From Trichomonas vaginalis G3 (lineage: Eukaryota; Parabasalia; Trichomonadida; Trichomonadidae), in assembly GCF_026262505.1 (NCBI RefSeq), contig NC_067207.1:1992252-2056251 (forward strand): 64,000 nucleotides of DNA, written 5' to 3'. Every line of letters starts with the position of its first letter. The stretch's first letter is position 1. A model generated the notes under the pieces. It ran no database searches. It was not told the origin of the DNA and saw nothing but the letters and a program-made list of their open reading frames with translations. Shown here piece by piece: positions 42,301 through 52,775 of this stretch. The position numbers and the translations under genes were made by a program.

Positions 42301-42721
42301 ATGCTAGAGGTCGATTTTGTAAAAATGGAAAGATAGAATCGCTTGTAATTTCTGCTGCAGCTGCAATTACTTTTGGATCTACTTTTTTCTGAGGTTGATC
42401 ATTACGAGGTGATGTAGCTTGACTAATTGTTGCGGATTCTGATAAATTGGCGATGCGCGCTCTCAAATTGGCAATAAAATCTTGATCTGCAATCACTTGT
42501 TGTTCAAGCATATCAATTCTTTCGTTTAGTAAATCTCTTTGTGATTCTGCTGTAAATAAATTCGAAGATAATTGCTGATTTAATTTAGATAAAGATTTCA
42601 TTGTTTCTCCAGTTGTATCTCCAGATGCTGGGCGGGGCTTCTTCGTTGTCTTTGGGGTATGATTCAAAGGGCTTGCAATTCGAGGAAAACCTCCAACGAA
42701 GTCTGCCCCAATATTTTTCAT
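39341..42721 (-). CDS. GAF-domain cyclic-nucleotide phosphodiesterase-like protein with altered active site
   Basis: An 1126-residue protein. After a Pro/Lys-rich start comes a coiled coil (about 45-95), then one or two GAF-like regions (about 200-500 and 520-680), a further linker, and a class I PDE domain at about 860-1100. Visible PDE motifs: HNFEH (891-895), HDVNHDGTN (931-939), ERHH (961-964), ATDMSKF (991-997). The last metal-ligand Asp (HCADLSNP in PDE4) is Asn at about 1031 in 'CGNVANTTRP', and the invariant purine-binding Gln is Glu at about 1084 in 'EIELAFI'. Family role: hydrolysis of cAMP or cGMP. These changes suggest weak or absent catalysis, so a cyclic-nucleotide-binding regulator is plausible. 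It lies in the same window as two cyclase-like receptors. Confidence 0.85.
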   Translation of the reverse strand: MKNIGADFVGGFPRIASPLNHTPKTTKKPRPASGDTTGETMKSLSKLNQQLSSNLFTAESQRDLLNERIDMLEQQVIADQDFIANLRARIANLSESATISQATSPRNDQPQKKVDPKVIAAAAEITSDSIFPFLQNRPLAFFHLMCNKSDVSIDEIIDTISSDLIVPLFHFSLKQINRFATFFSHMGELSTTALDPTFIELTAECVRNAYFSEVCYVFIRDELSGEFFCTLGNKLLQVNLKGMTSTIASVAQLQKPTILLEPEKYPDYSPSLDPLFNPGNLPEIIIPVGRNAVFLVIKTDPQAYDYTNEDIALGTMISKLLLPLFEQHFGYRTMMMEVEHRRNLRQFELDLSTKTSLEILIPFLLELFNSLICANDVKIFVFSGTFLLTFEVEDHRLVQKTLDRKGIPQWIYENKKYVYTEKLNLDIPGFDFYIDGWSTDKPYIAYPVYGDTKDVIGVVCVSDKIGSNKFSNWDMEFMESMSAMMAVVLPRCIDALQEKRKSEGELSLEKLPLTLEKIAFEDLEKSDSYKNILMKTMELIKAEWISFYIKKDNEDAKRILTMQNDEIKDEIIVTSEFVEQNFNTMKEIVAPDVKRVEGFDIVGNFNAKSLICITNVRHDEKVFIIAMNNLSKTGQFSDEHIPILYVMSNYLIYTLRLQNKNNQIENAKSGNVVMENVFKTSSEALKSSDPFSFLLNQFAETTMLKNFAVFRVRFQIKKYEVLVKSENAKNEMIDTNDIIFTKTEDFFYTADFKNSAFLESKIVQNFPEFNQMIVQKLHDGLYLVLAGNEVHQNYQQLISYFLPSLKSFSLAFLPRPPLCNIVNLHASKLLDTDVSSRLFVSRSLSDSEKTECAMKFFINAELLNAIGGDLEKLTNFVTFTRENYNENLKFHNFEHALDFTQFVFVCLTRNKFGNCMNVDQKAALLCASLLHDVNHDGTNTLFLNQTSSYLVDLYGKESTLERHHVSEALRIVEKSGITLKDKRFFVNAILATDMSKFEENVQKVTVLRGKFNKTDKTQVPLVATLLMMCGNVANTTRPFYFASECGKRILSEYQEISKLEEQNGIQNHQKICGKSITDPLPEIELAFINEIALPLLEILEDVSPDFKDFKVQCQDNKEQWTKETKK

Positions 42722-42983
42722 TTATTATTTTGCCCGTTTTTTTCTCCTCAATTAGCTATTCATTCAGCAATTTCAGCATGACAATCAATACAAAGAGATT
42801 AGGAAATAGCAGATTCGAGAATTAGAAACCAAAATGTAAACAAATATTTGCTATTGATGAGAAAGATATATTTACTCTATTTTCGTGAAAGTTTAAGTCT
42901 TAATGAATTCTCTTACATAAAAATTTTCGTTCCAATTCTCCATAATTGCCTTCATAAATCCAAAAAAAAGTATGTTAAGGGTG

Positions 42984-43020
42984 CACCCGTATGTACGTTT
43001 ATTTGAGAGGAGGAGGATTA
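42984..43020 (+). repeat. 37-bp direct repeat, copy 1
   Basis: Identical to 43366-43402, 382 bp apart. It begins CACCCGTATGTACG. The first copy is preceded by TTAAGGGTG, reminiscent of the TTAA-class ends elsewhere in the window. Confidence 0.8.
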
Positions 43021-43365
43021 CCCTCTCAATTTTGAGGGATTCGTTAGTTTATTTTCTCGATGAATATGCAATAAAATTTGATTTTTACCTTATCAATATA
43101 CTTCATATAATATACACATGTTCATGTAAAAACTTTTTTCCAAAATCCTCAGGAATTAAGGGATTTTTGAATTTTAAGAATTTTTTTCGAATTTTTTCGA
43201 AAAAAAAATATTTTCAGAACAGCCTTAACGGCTAAGATTTAGGAACAATGTTAAGTATCAAAAAGAAAGGAGGTCTGATATAGACAACATATATCGTTGA
43301 AGGTTGAAAAAATCTCTAATATTTGAGCCCAAAATTTCAAATTTTAATTTTTTGAAAAAAGAGGC

Positions 43366-43402
43366 CACCCGTATGTACGTTTATTTGAGAGGAGGAGGAT
43401 TA
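43366..43402 (+). repeat. 37-bp direct repeat, copy 2
   Basis: Second copy of 42984-43020. Confidence 0.8.
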
Positions 43403-45158
43403 TATTTTTGAAAGGGTGAAACATTATGAATATGTTAATTATATAATAATATGTATTATTATAAAAAAGAAAAAATAAAGCACGTTAAAATTTTTCTTTC
43501 TTGATTTTTTACAAAATCTACTTAGAATTATGCAAAATATGACTAAATAATTATAAATTTCAAGTTAAATTTTAATTTTGATAAATAATTTAAATTTCAA
43601 AATATCAAGTTCAGTTCGACTATGTATGTAGTAATTCCTCAATTTTAATTATAAATTTAATTCCAAAATTAAATTGTGAATAAATAATCTCAAAAAATCG
43701 AATTCAGAATCAATCTAATTTGCTGAGTTTCCCCTACTCAAGCGGTAATTTTTGAATCAAAACTACCTTAAAACGTACCACCAAGTAAGTGGAAAATTTT
43801 TAATTTGAAATAACTTTATCTGCTTTTTGAAATAAACGGATGTCATTCATTATGCACTTTTTCAATAAAATAATTAATTTTTATTTTGAATACATCACAA
43901 AATTTGAAAAACGAATTGAAAAACCTAAAAAAAAGTATCACAAATTCCATTGAAATCATTTGCCATTTAAAATATGGTAATCATTCAGCTTAGTAACCAT
44001 AATCTTCGAAGAATTAATTACTTCCAGACATCAGAAAGGCTCACTTTAATGATCAATAATGTCGAAATATTGCTTTATAAATCCTTTGCAGTTTCAATTT
44101 CACAAAAGCTATGTGAACAATATATTTTAGATCATTGTATTTCAAAATTCAACGTTAATATTAATATTGCATCTCCATCAACTTATAATGTATTAAAGGA
44201 AATCCTTCATTACGAAAAAAAAGAAATTGAATGTAATGAAATAGTGTTATAAGATCTCTTTCAAGTAGGAATCGCTCTTGAAATGAATGAGCTAATTGAT
44301 ATTTATAAAAAGTACGTTCTCGATCAGATGGAATTAGATATTGAAAACTGTTTTCAATTTCTTGAATATTACATTTGTATTTCAGAAGACAAAAAGATCG
44401 AAGAGTGTATAGAATTTATCTCAACACATTTCTCCAAAATTGATGAAAATCAACTCATGTTAATTTCAAAAAAACTCGGAATTGAAATCCTTCATAAATT
44501 ATTTAGCAATAATGAACTTGCAGTAAAGGATGAAGATACATTTGCAAGGCTCATCATTAATCTTATTAAAGAATCCGAGATTTACTATCCTTTACTTGAA
44601 TATGTTAATTTAGAGTTTTGCAGCGATATTTTAATGGATGAAATAGATGGTTTAGCAAATGGAAATGAAAAAATTGTTTACAAATCATATAGGAATTCAG
44701 TTATAAGATTAAGAAATATTAATGGTTTCAATCCGAGAGAAATACTTCCAAAAATTAAAGAATTAAAGAATTCTGATGATTTTTATAGTATATACGAATT
44801 TCTTGATGAAATTTCAAGAAAAGAAGATCAAAAAATTAATTCATTAGCATATGATGAAGGTTTTTGCGATAAGAGAAATCAGGATGGCCATAGTATTCTT
44901 CATAAAGCATCATGTGATGGAAATCTCAAACTCATGGAATATCTTTGTAAATGCGGCGTCAACATAGAAGCAAAAGATAAATATGGAATTACTCCGCTCT
45001 CAATGGCATCATTATTCAAACAGCTGGATGCTGTAAAATATTTGATTTCCATCGGAGCAGATAAAGAAGCAAAAGATGATGATGGGTGTACTCCACTCAT
45101 GTGTGCTTCAATATTCGGTCATCTTGAAGTTGTTAAATGTCTTATCTCTAATGGAGCT

Positions 45159-45373
45159 GATAAAGAAGCAAAGAATAATGATGGACAGACTCCACTCATT
45201 TGTGCTTCAATAAGCGGTCATCTTGAAGTTGTTAAATATCTTATCTTTATTGGAACTGATAAAGAAGCAAAGGATAATGGTGGGCGTACTCCACTCATTT
45301 ATGCTTCAAAATTCGGTCATCTTGAAGTTTTTAAATATCTTATCTCTATTGGAGCTGATCAAGAAGCAAAGGA
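45159..45373 (+). repeat. Internal duplication within ankyrin array, copy A
   Basis: Nearly identical to 45555-45769, an offset of 396 bp (exactly four 99-bp ankyrin units). This indicates recent duplication or gene conversion inside the array. Confidence 0.8.
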
Positions 45374-45554
45374 TAATTTAGGTCAAACAGCCATAATTTG
45401 GGCATCTCAAAAAGGCCATTATGAAGTAGTTAAAAATCTTATTTCTTCTGGAGTTAATAGCGGAGTTAAAGATAATGCAGGCAATAATTTACTCAAATGT
45501 GCATCAAAGAAAGGTTATCTTGAAATTGTTGAATATTTGATCTCTATTGGAGCA

Positions 45555-45769
45555 GATAAAGAAGCAAAGAATAATGATGGACAGACTCCACTCATTTGTG
45601 CTTCAATAAGCGGTCATCTTGAAGTTGTTAAATATCTTATCTTTATTGGAACTGATAAAGAAGCAAAGGATAATGGTGGGCGTACTCCACTCATTTATGC
45701 TTCAAAATTCGGTCATCTTGAAGTTTTTAAATATCGTATCTCTATTGGAGCTGATAAAGAAGCAAAGGA
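45555..45769 (+). repeat. Internal duplication within ankyrin array, copy B
   Basis: Partner of 45159-45373. Differences are single bases near the 3' side, such as CTT to CGT at about 45736. Confidence 0.8.
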
Positions 45770-46928
45770 CATTTACAGATGTACTTCACTCATGCATACA
45801 TCAATATCTGGTTTTCTTGGAATTGTTGAATATTTGATCTCTAATGGAGCTGATAAAGATGCAAAGGAAAATTATGGACACACTCCACTTATTTTGGCAT
45901 CATATGGTGGTGATATTGAAGTTATAAAATATCTTATCTCTGTGGGAGCTGACAAAGAAGCAAAGAGCAAAGATGGAAATACTCCACTCTTTTGGGCTTC
46001 ATACATGGGTCATCTTAATATTGTTAAATATCTGATCTCGATTGGGGTCGATAAAGATGCACAGAATTTGAAAGGTGAAACATCACTTCATTGGTCATCA
46101 AAATATGGTAAGCTTGAAGTGGTTCAATTTCTCATTTCTAATGGTGCTAATAAAGAATTGGCAGATAATAATGGATATACACCTCTCATTACAGCAATAA
46201 ATTCATGTAAATTCAACGTTGCTAAATATCTTATCTCTATTGGGGCAGATATGACAGCAAATAATAATGAATTATGGGTTTCACTCATTAAAGCATTTAA
46301 TTATGAAAAATATATGGAAGTCGTAAATTTTGTTTCAGTTGTATCTGATATAGATGCAAAAAATGACGATGTGTTGCCCCAACTCATTAATACATATCAT
46401 AATAATATCCTTAGCATGATTATGTATCTAATCCTTTTTGGAGCTAAAATTAACGCAAAAACTAAAGATGGGAAAACTCCACTAATTATTGCAGCATATT
46501 GGAATAATCTTGATGCAGTTAAACATTTTATTTCTGCCGGAGCTGATATAGAAGCAAAAAGCAATAATGGAGATACTCCTCTCATTGTTGCATCAAATGA
46601 AGGTAATTATGATATTTTTCATTATCTCATCTCTGTTGGTGCTGATAAATGTGCTAAGAATAAAAATGGAGAAAATCCTCTCATTGCTGCATCACAAAAA
46701 GGTCATCTAAGAGTTGTAAAATATCTTATATCATGTGGAGCTGACATAGAAGAAAAAAATAATGCTGGATGTACTCCACTCATTTGTGCCTCGATAAATG
46801 GTCATCTTGATGTGGTTAAATATCTTATTTCAGCTGGAGCTGATAAAGATGCAAAAAATAATGAAGGAAAAACACCACTCTCCGTTAGCTGGGGAGATGT
46901 TAAGAATTATCTCTTATCAATTATTTAA

Positions 46929-47808
46929 GAATGTTCTTACATAAATATCTTCATGTCTCAATTTCTAAGGCGAAAAGTTAATATTTTTATCGGTAAGCAG
47001 TTATTATATATCACTATATAGTGTCTAATGTGCTTGTTAAACTTTATTTACTAATAGAACAAGGATTTGTGTGAGAATATAAGAAATTGATAAAGAGCAT
47101 CTAAATTATATATCTGTTAATGATAAATATTAATAATGTTCTGTTCACAACTCGATGGAATAGAAATGTCATGGCTATTGAAAAAAATGAGTAATTTCAC
47201 TACCACGCGCGAAATACAGTGGGTAGGTGTGTTGTTCAGAGAAAATAGTTTTATTACTTTAAAACTCTGTACATGTAATGCATAGAACCTTTCAGATTCA
47301 TTAACAATAATAATATTTTCTACGAGTAAATTAGATTTGATTTTGGTGCATGTTTTGAGTTCTGAATTAGACAATATCGAACTATAATTATGATGTTTCA
47401 GAACATATATGTGATATCAGAGCTGGTTATTTACATTAAGCAACTTGTGATACCAGTGAAAACATTGAATTGTAGTGATACTGTCATTGACTAAACGAAA
47501 TAGAATAATAAATGGACAATTAAGTCTCCAAATGTCTCATAACTCATCTAAAACTTAAATATCAGTTACACATTTGAAATAGATCATCTTTGATAAGACT
47601 AAATCCGTGAAAGTTGTCCATAATTAATCAGAAATAATTTCGGGCAATTTTCAATTTGCTCAAAATCCCGAAATTTATTTCAATTCATGGAATTCGTTTG
47701 ATTCTTATTCATTTTCTTTAAAGTGAAAATAATGGTCTTAAAAGCTGATTTACAATTTACGTGAAATAAAATATGTTTATATGAAAACGTGACACCGATT
47801 TTAAATCG
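46929..47808. other. Intergenic region, no gene supported
   Basis: An 85-codon minus-strand frame (47117-47374) has no recognisable domain or initiator. No repeats seen. Confidence 0.5.
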
Positions 47809-49602
47809 ATGCAGTGCGACCCGGAAGAACTGTTCGTTGCACTCCAATCTGATGATGACGCCACTCTAGCTCAACTCTTTAACCAAGGTTTGCAACTAGA
47901 CGCAAAGCTCATCGATGCAGATCATGTTTTACCACCATTTTTACAGAATGAACCCCCGCTTCTCTCTGTTTGTGCATATTACTGCGCACGTCGTTGTTTC
48001 AAATTTATCGCCGAGCGTTATCAACAATTCTTCGTAAAAGATGCCAAAGGAACTCCAATCACAGAATTTGCTATTCTCGGTGGAGATTGCGATATCATCG
48101 ATCTTTTAAAGGGCTTTGGCTTGGAATTCGAAAAATACCTTCCATTTGCTGCTAAGCACCGTTGTGATACAGCTTTTAAGTTCATCTGCCAAATTCAAGA
48201 TAAAATTTTTGATATAGACATTTTAGATCAAAACAAAAACGCTTCAATTCACTACGCAGCCATGAACGGCGATTTAGATCTAATTATTTGGCTCCACCTT
48301 GCTCGTGCTCAAATGAGTTTGAGAAATGGCGACGGAGATACACCATTGATTCTTGCTTGCAAGAACGGTCATGCAGATTGTGTTCGCTACCTCAGCAAGA
48401 TCCCAGAAGTCGATATCAACGAGCCAGATTTAGAAAAATCTACACCACTTTTATGGTCTGTTAAAAGCAACCGTACTCAATGCTCCCGTTACTTACTCGG
48501 ACTTCCAGCCATCAAAGTTAACGAGAAGAATCAAGACGGAATTGCTCCAATCCACATTGCCGCATTATCTGGTCACGTTTCCATTGTTAGAGCCATCTGC
48601 GCCACAGAAGGCGTTGACATTAAGACAAAGACAAACGCCGGACTGAACGTTCTTCACTACGCAGCTCAATGCCAAAATGAAGAATGTTTACGCTACGTTC
48701 TTACTCTTGGCTTAGATATCAACGAGCCAGACAACCAACAGATGACTCCTTTACACCATGCAGCTTTAGCAGGTTGCGTCGGAAATACAAGATTACTTTT
48801 ATCTCAGGAAGGAATTCAGCCAAACTTAGTCGATGCAGAAAAGAATACTCCATTACATACAGCCGCAAAGGCCGGCCGCACAGAATGCGTCCGTCTTCTT
48901 GCCGAACGTGAAGATGCATTAATCAACGAAGGAAACTTCGAATTAAATACACCACTCCATCTAGCCGCTATTGCCGGACGTACAGAAACATGCAGATACC
49001 TCCTTACTCTCGAAAAAGTTAATCCAAACTCCAAGGCATTATGGGATAAGACTCCTCTTCACTATGCCGCACAGATTGGCTTCCCAGATGTTTGTCGTGT
49101 TTTCTGTGATTGCCCTCGCTGCGACGTTAACCAGCAAAACGTTTGGGGAAAGACTCCATTACATTATGCCACATTATTAGAGAACACAGATACAGTTACA
49201 GTCCTTGTTTCTGAACCACGCATCAATATTAACATCGCGAACAACTTCAACAATACTCCACTCGATTACACCGCAAGAACTGGCGCATACGACGAAGCTC
49301 TTTTACTTTTCAACGTCGAAGGAGTACAATACAACAGAGTTGCCGCAAAAGGACTTACACCATTACTCTACGCAGTTATGCACAACCACGAACGTGTTGT
49401 CGATCTCTTCCTCGAAAAGGACGATCTCGATGTCAGATTCAAGGATCCACTCGGACGTTCTGCTCTTGACTACTCTAATGTTATCGGAAATCCAATTGTC
49501 AAGACTTCTCTTTACAAGTACATAAACGAAGAAGAGCCAACATCTTTAGGCGTAGATGCACCACCTCCTCCTCCTCCACCACCGCCACCACCACCAATGT
49601 AA
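47809..49602 (+). CDS. Ankyrin repeat protein with poly-proline C-terminus
   Basis: A 597-residue protein. Residues 1-145 form a DUF3447-like or degenerate ankyrin N-terminal region ('LLSVCAYYCARRCFKFI'). About twelve well-formed ankyrin repeats follow ('TPLHYAAQ', 'TPLHLAAIAGR' and similar). The end is 'APPPPPPPPPPPPM', a proline run that could bind SH3, WW or profilin-type partners. Unlike the other ankyrin genes here, the repeats are diverged from each other and the DNA is clearly richer in GC with regular codon use, so it is an older, constrained gene rather than a recently expanded copy. No membrane segment. Probably a cytoplasmic scaffold; the partner is unknown. Confidence 0.88.
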   Translation: MQCDPEELFVALQSDDDATLAQLFNQGLQLDAKLIDADHVLPPFLQNEPPLLSVCAYYCARRCFKFIAERYQQFFVKDAKGTPITEFAILGGDCDIIDLLKGFGLEFEKYLPFAAKHRCDTAFKFICQIQDKIFDIDILDQNKNASIHYAAMNGDLDLIIWLHLARAQMSLRNGDGDTPLILACKNGHADCVRYLSKIPEVDINEPDLEKSTPLLWSVKSNRTQCSRYLLGLPAIKVNEKNQDGIAPIHIAALSGHVSIVRAICATEGVDIKTKTNAGLNVLHYAAQCQNEECLRYVLTLGLDINEPDNQQMTPLHHAALAGCVGNTRLLLSQEGIQPNLVDAEKNTPLHTAAKAGRTECVRLLAEREDALINEGNFELNTPLHLAAIAGRTETCRYLLTLEKVNPNSKALWDKTPLHYAAQIGFPDVCRVFCDCPRCDVNQQNVWGKTPLHYATLLENTDTVTVLVSEPRININIANNFNNTPLDYTARTGAYDEALLLFNVEGVQYNRVAAKGLTPLLYAVMHNHERVVDLFLEKDDLDVRFKDPLGRSALDYSNVIGNPIVKTSLYKYINEEEPTSLGVDAPPPPPPPPPPPPM

Positions 49603-50060
49603 TAGTTTTTTTCTTTATTAAAAAATTTAAAGATATGAAATTTAAAAAATTTAAATTTAATTTCTTTCAATAATTAAAAATCATTTCTGCCCCCTCTTTC
49701 TCGCATATCATATAACTTATATAAAGCATGACTAAAGTTAAAACGAATAAACTTTGTATACCCAACCTAAAGGTAATCCCACTGGGCGAGTCGCTTGTAA
49801 ACCATTCAATTTATTTCACCCACGCACATAAACTCATATCTGATGAATACCATGTCGAAGAGGTCAATAGCGTCATACTTATTTCAAACTGTAATAAACA
49901 GAAATTCATCAAAAGTGACAGCTCTCAATTTTTTGACATTTGTAAATTCTAAATTGAATGAGAAAAATGAAATAATACTAAGCATAATACAATATTCTAG
50001 ATTTAATTATAATTAGGAAAAGTTAGTTTTGAGAGTACTTTTCATAGGCATATAGAATGA

Positions 50061-50982
50061 AATCTTCTGAAAAATAATATCACATAAACTCATATTATTT
50101 TCTAATATATAACTATTTTATATAAAAATCAAATTCAATGATCTTAAAAGCGAAGGATAAACCTCAAAATTTACGAATATAATGAGTGGGAATATAATGC
50201 TTATCTATCATAAAACCATATGAAATATCAATTTTTGCTTTACGCCTAATTTTTGACGACAATTAGCAAAAAAATGTTAAATGTTAACACTCAGTCCATT
50301 TGAATATGAAAAATAAAATTGACTTTGATTAAATGTTTTTATTTATCATGCAATTCTTCTTGCGACCAAAGATTTGAATAAAAGTTCAAAAAATAAGATA
50401 GCTTAAAAAATAATATACGGTAGTGTTTACTAATAGATGAATAGTATATAAATTCTATTAAAATGGATTTGATCCAAAAAAATATATAAATTTGATCATA
50501 AATAAAATCGTTTGAAATTACTTCTTCATTTAAATTATAACAATTATTTTTGGTTTTATATTTTTTTGGATCAAATCCATTTTAATAGAATTTATATACT
50601 ATTCATCTATTAGTAAACACTACCGTATATTATTTTTTAAGCTATCTTATTTTTTGAAACTTTTATTCAAATCTTTGGTCGCAAGAAGAATTGCATGATA
50701 AATAAAAACATTTAATCAAAGTCAATTTTATTTTTCATATTCAAATGGACTGAGTGTTAACATTTAACATTTTTTGCTAATTGTCGTCAAAAATTAGGCG
50801 TAAAGCAAAAATTGATATTTCATATGGTTTTATGATAGATAAGCATTATATTCCCACTCATTATATTCGTAAATTTTGAGGTTTATCTTCGCTTTTAAGA
50901 TCATTGAATTTGATTTTTATATAAAATAGTTATATATTAGAAAATAATATGAGTTTATGTGATATTATTTTTCAGAAGATTT
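50061..50982. repeat. 0.9-kb near-perfect palindrome (about 428-bp arms)
   Basis: The left arm (50061-50488) is the reverse complement of the right arm (50555-50982), with only a few single-base indels seen (near 50151, 50271 and 50386). The spacer is about 66 bp of AT-rich sequence. Neither arm encodes anything recognisable. The flanks have no obvious TIR-type ends or target duplication. It could be a foldback element or a long-hairpin RNA source. Confidence 0.9.
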
Positions 50983-51114
50983 TGTGTTCTTCTTCAAAAT
51001 TTTATTTTTTTATTAAAAAGAATCTTTACAAAATATACATTTACTTTAATTAATATTTAAAAACGTGCTCTATCAAAAGTTCCAAAAATTCAATATTTTA
51101 GCTTTTCTGAGGTG

Positions 51115-51123
51115 TCACTTTTG
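51115..51123 (+). promoter_or_regulatory. Inr TCACTTTTG of the DUF3447-ankyrin pseudogene
   Basis: The initiator directly precedes ATG at 51124. A 24-nt stretch covering it (51115-51138) is repeated in inverted orientation at about 49898-49919. Confidence 0.5.
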
Positions 51124-51930
51124 ATGAATTTCTGTTTACAACAAAACTTCCTGTTTTATAAAGAAGACGGCCGATTTTGAGAAGTTAATTCAGAAGATCT
51201 CGATATTCAAACAGAGAATACAATATACAGAGCAATTATGAATAATGACAAAGAAAGATTCATCATATTCACGGAAAGAGATGGATTTGATAAAAATCAA
51301 AAACTTAAAAGCACATTGTATTCACATTCTTATGTAGGGTATTCATTGCTTGAATTATGTTGTTACCATGGAGCAGTTGATTGTTTTAAGTTATTAAGAA
51401 CGAAATACAGCTCAGAAATAACTCAAAAATATCTAGAATATTCATTTTTAGGGGAAAATCCAGAAATCATGAGCGAATATTTGAAATATCAAAAACCATC
51501 TAAAGAATGCATGGAATATGCAATTATTTCACACAACATTGATTTTGTTACTTTCTTGATGAATGAATGCAGTATAGATATCAACTTAGAATTCCATGGA
51601 ATTTACAATAATCTTGAATCCTTTTTAGTTTCTTTCGATCAAACTAATCTTTTGTTTATTCACCGATGTTTAATAATCCATCCCTTATCGAATACTTCTT
51701 TTCACATGGTGCGAGTATCAATTGAATAAATAAAAATGGAAAAACCGCACTTCATATTGCAGCACGGAATAATTGTAAAGAAACTGCCGAAGTTTTTATT
51801 TCTCATGGTGCAAATATGAATGAATAAGATAATGATGGAGAAAACGCACTTCATATTGCAGCATTGAATAATCGTTGAAACTGCTGAAATTCTCGTTTCA
51901 CATGGTGCGAATATCGATGAAAAAAACTAA
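51124..51930 (+). pseudogene. DUF3447-ankyrin protein, decayed and truncated
   Basis: From the ATG at 51124 the sequence reads 'NFLFYKEDGRF', then a TGA at 51178. It continues in frame with 'EVNSEDLDIQTENTIYRAIM' and the DUF3447 block 'SLLELCCYHGAVDCFKLLRT', which aligns with the intact gene at 59328-60734. Relative to that gene the N-terminus is shortened by an internal deletion. After 51729 the remaining ankyrin repeats ('GKTALHIAARNNCKETAE', 'HGANM') carry in-frame stops and one frame change. The gene was a paralogue of the intact minus-strand gene about 8 kb away and is now dead. Confidence 0.85.
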
Positions 51931-52753
51931 TGATTTAAATTTAGGATTATGACTGATATTTACCCAATTGGAGGTTTACAATTTGTAAAGATTCTCAATA
52001 CGAGATCTTAGTCAATTTTTTATGAAAATGATTTAAGGATATTTAATATATAAGGATAGTTGGTTAATAATCAACTTGTGTATCGGATAGTTGGTATTTT
52101 GAAAGAGTGTTATTGCTTTTTCAAATTCATCTCAAATTTATTCTAATAATGAGACACAATTATAGCACATATCAAGAAACTTAACCTATACAAATTGATT
52201 TGTAGCCTTAAGTTAAGGCAAATCACTGTCATTGAAAAATATTTGTATCAGCTCAAGAAGAAAGTAAATAATGGTATGCATAAATAGAAAGGGAACTTAT
52301 TCTCAATATTGATATCTGCCTTAAATACATATTATTACATGCCGAGCGAATATTCTTAAAAAGTTCGAAAATAGTGAATTGAAATATGTAATGCTTTAAA
52401 TAAAAGCTCTATTTAATGAAGAGGAGTAGTTTACGGAACGTACACTTCCATCAGATGGATAGGGCACACTCGAAAGTTAATAATGGCGTTTTGTTCAAAG
52501 CAACAATTGATTAAAAGATACATATTATATGGTTGTTTTTCATTCATTCATTTATTCGAATCCATCTCCAAAATATGAGAAATAATTTTTTTAGAAAAAA
52601 AAATATTAGGTTAATATCAAAACTAAATAAGATAACCACGCATGAGTATTCCACATTGCCATCCTAACATCAGATTCAATGATCGGCGAGGTCTGGCCTT
52701 TTGAGTATTCAAAGTTTACAAAGATTTTCAGTCAATTTTTCTAAGAAAGGTGA
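51931..52753. other. AT-rich intergenic region
   Basis: No gene or repeat recognised upstream of the kinase initiator. Confidence 0.5.
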
Positions 52754-52760
52754 TCACTTT
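52754..52760 (+). promoter_or_regulatory. Inr TCACTTT of the kinase gene
   Basis: Its A lies 20 nt upstream of the ATG at 52776, which decides that start over longer in-frame extensions without ATG. Confidence 0.6.
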
Positions 52761-52775
52761 TTGTTCTCTCAATTG

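Larger units (their letters stand above)
42722..43973. other. Intergenic region with a 37-bp direct repeat
   Basis: No convincing gene; an 87-codon frame at 42972 lacks any domain and overlaps the repeat. See the repeat copies at 42984 and 43366. Confidence 0.55.
43974..46928 (+). pseudogene. BTB/POZ-ankyrin repeat protein with one in-frame stop
   Basis: A single reading frame of about 985 codons is interrupted only by TAA at 44250-44252. Before the stop the protein looks like a BTB/POZ domain ('LTLMINNVEILLYKSFAVSIS', about residues 22-42). Directly after it 'DLFQVGIALEMNELIDIYKKYVL' (in pieces) is the expected BTB end, so the stop falls inside the domain. A BACK-like helical region follows (about 105-300), then some 19 ankyrin repeats of 33 residues. 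BTB-ankyrin proteins often recruit cullin-3; that role is only inferred here. If the stop is real, an ankyrin-only product could start at the ATG at 44283. Readthrough or a sequence error are alternatives. Confidence 0.75.

Noticed and set aside
42972..43235. 87-codon frame
   Set aside because: Starts in the 37-bp direct repeat and resembles no protein.
47117..47374. 85-codon minus-strand frame
   Set aside because: No domain or promoter; an open stretch of this length is expected by chance.
49728..49952. 74-codon frame starting with ATG
   Set aside because: Its composition looks more protein-like than most chance frames, but I find no family, no initiator and no paralogue; too weak to call.
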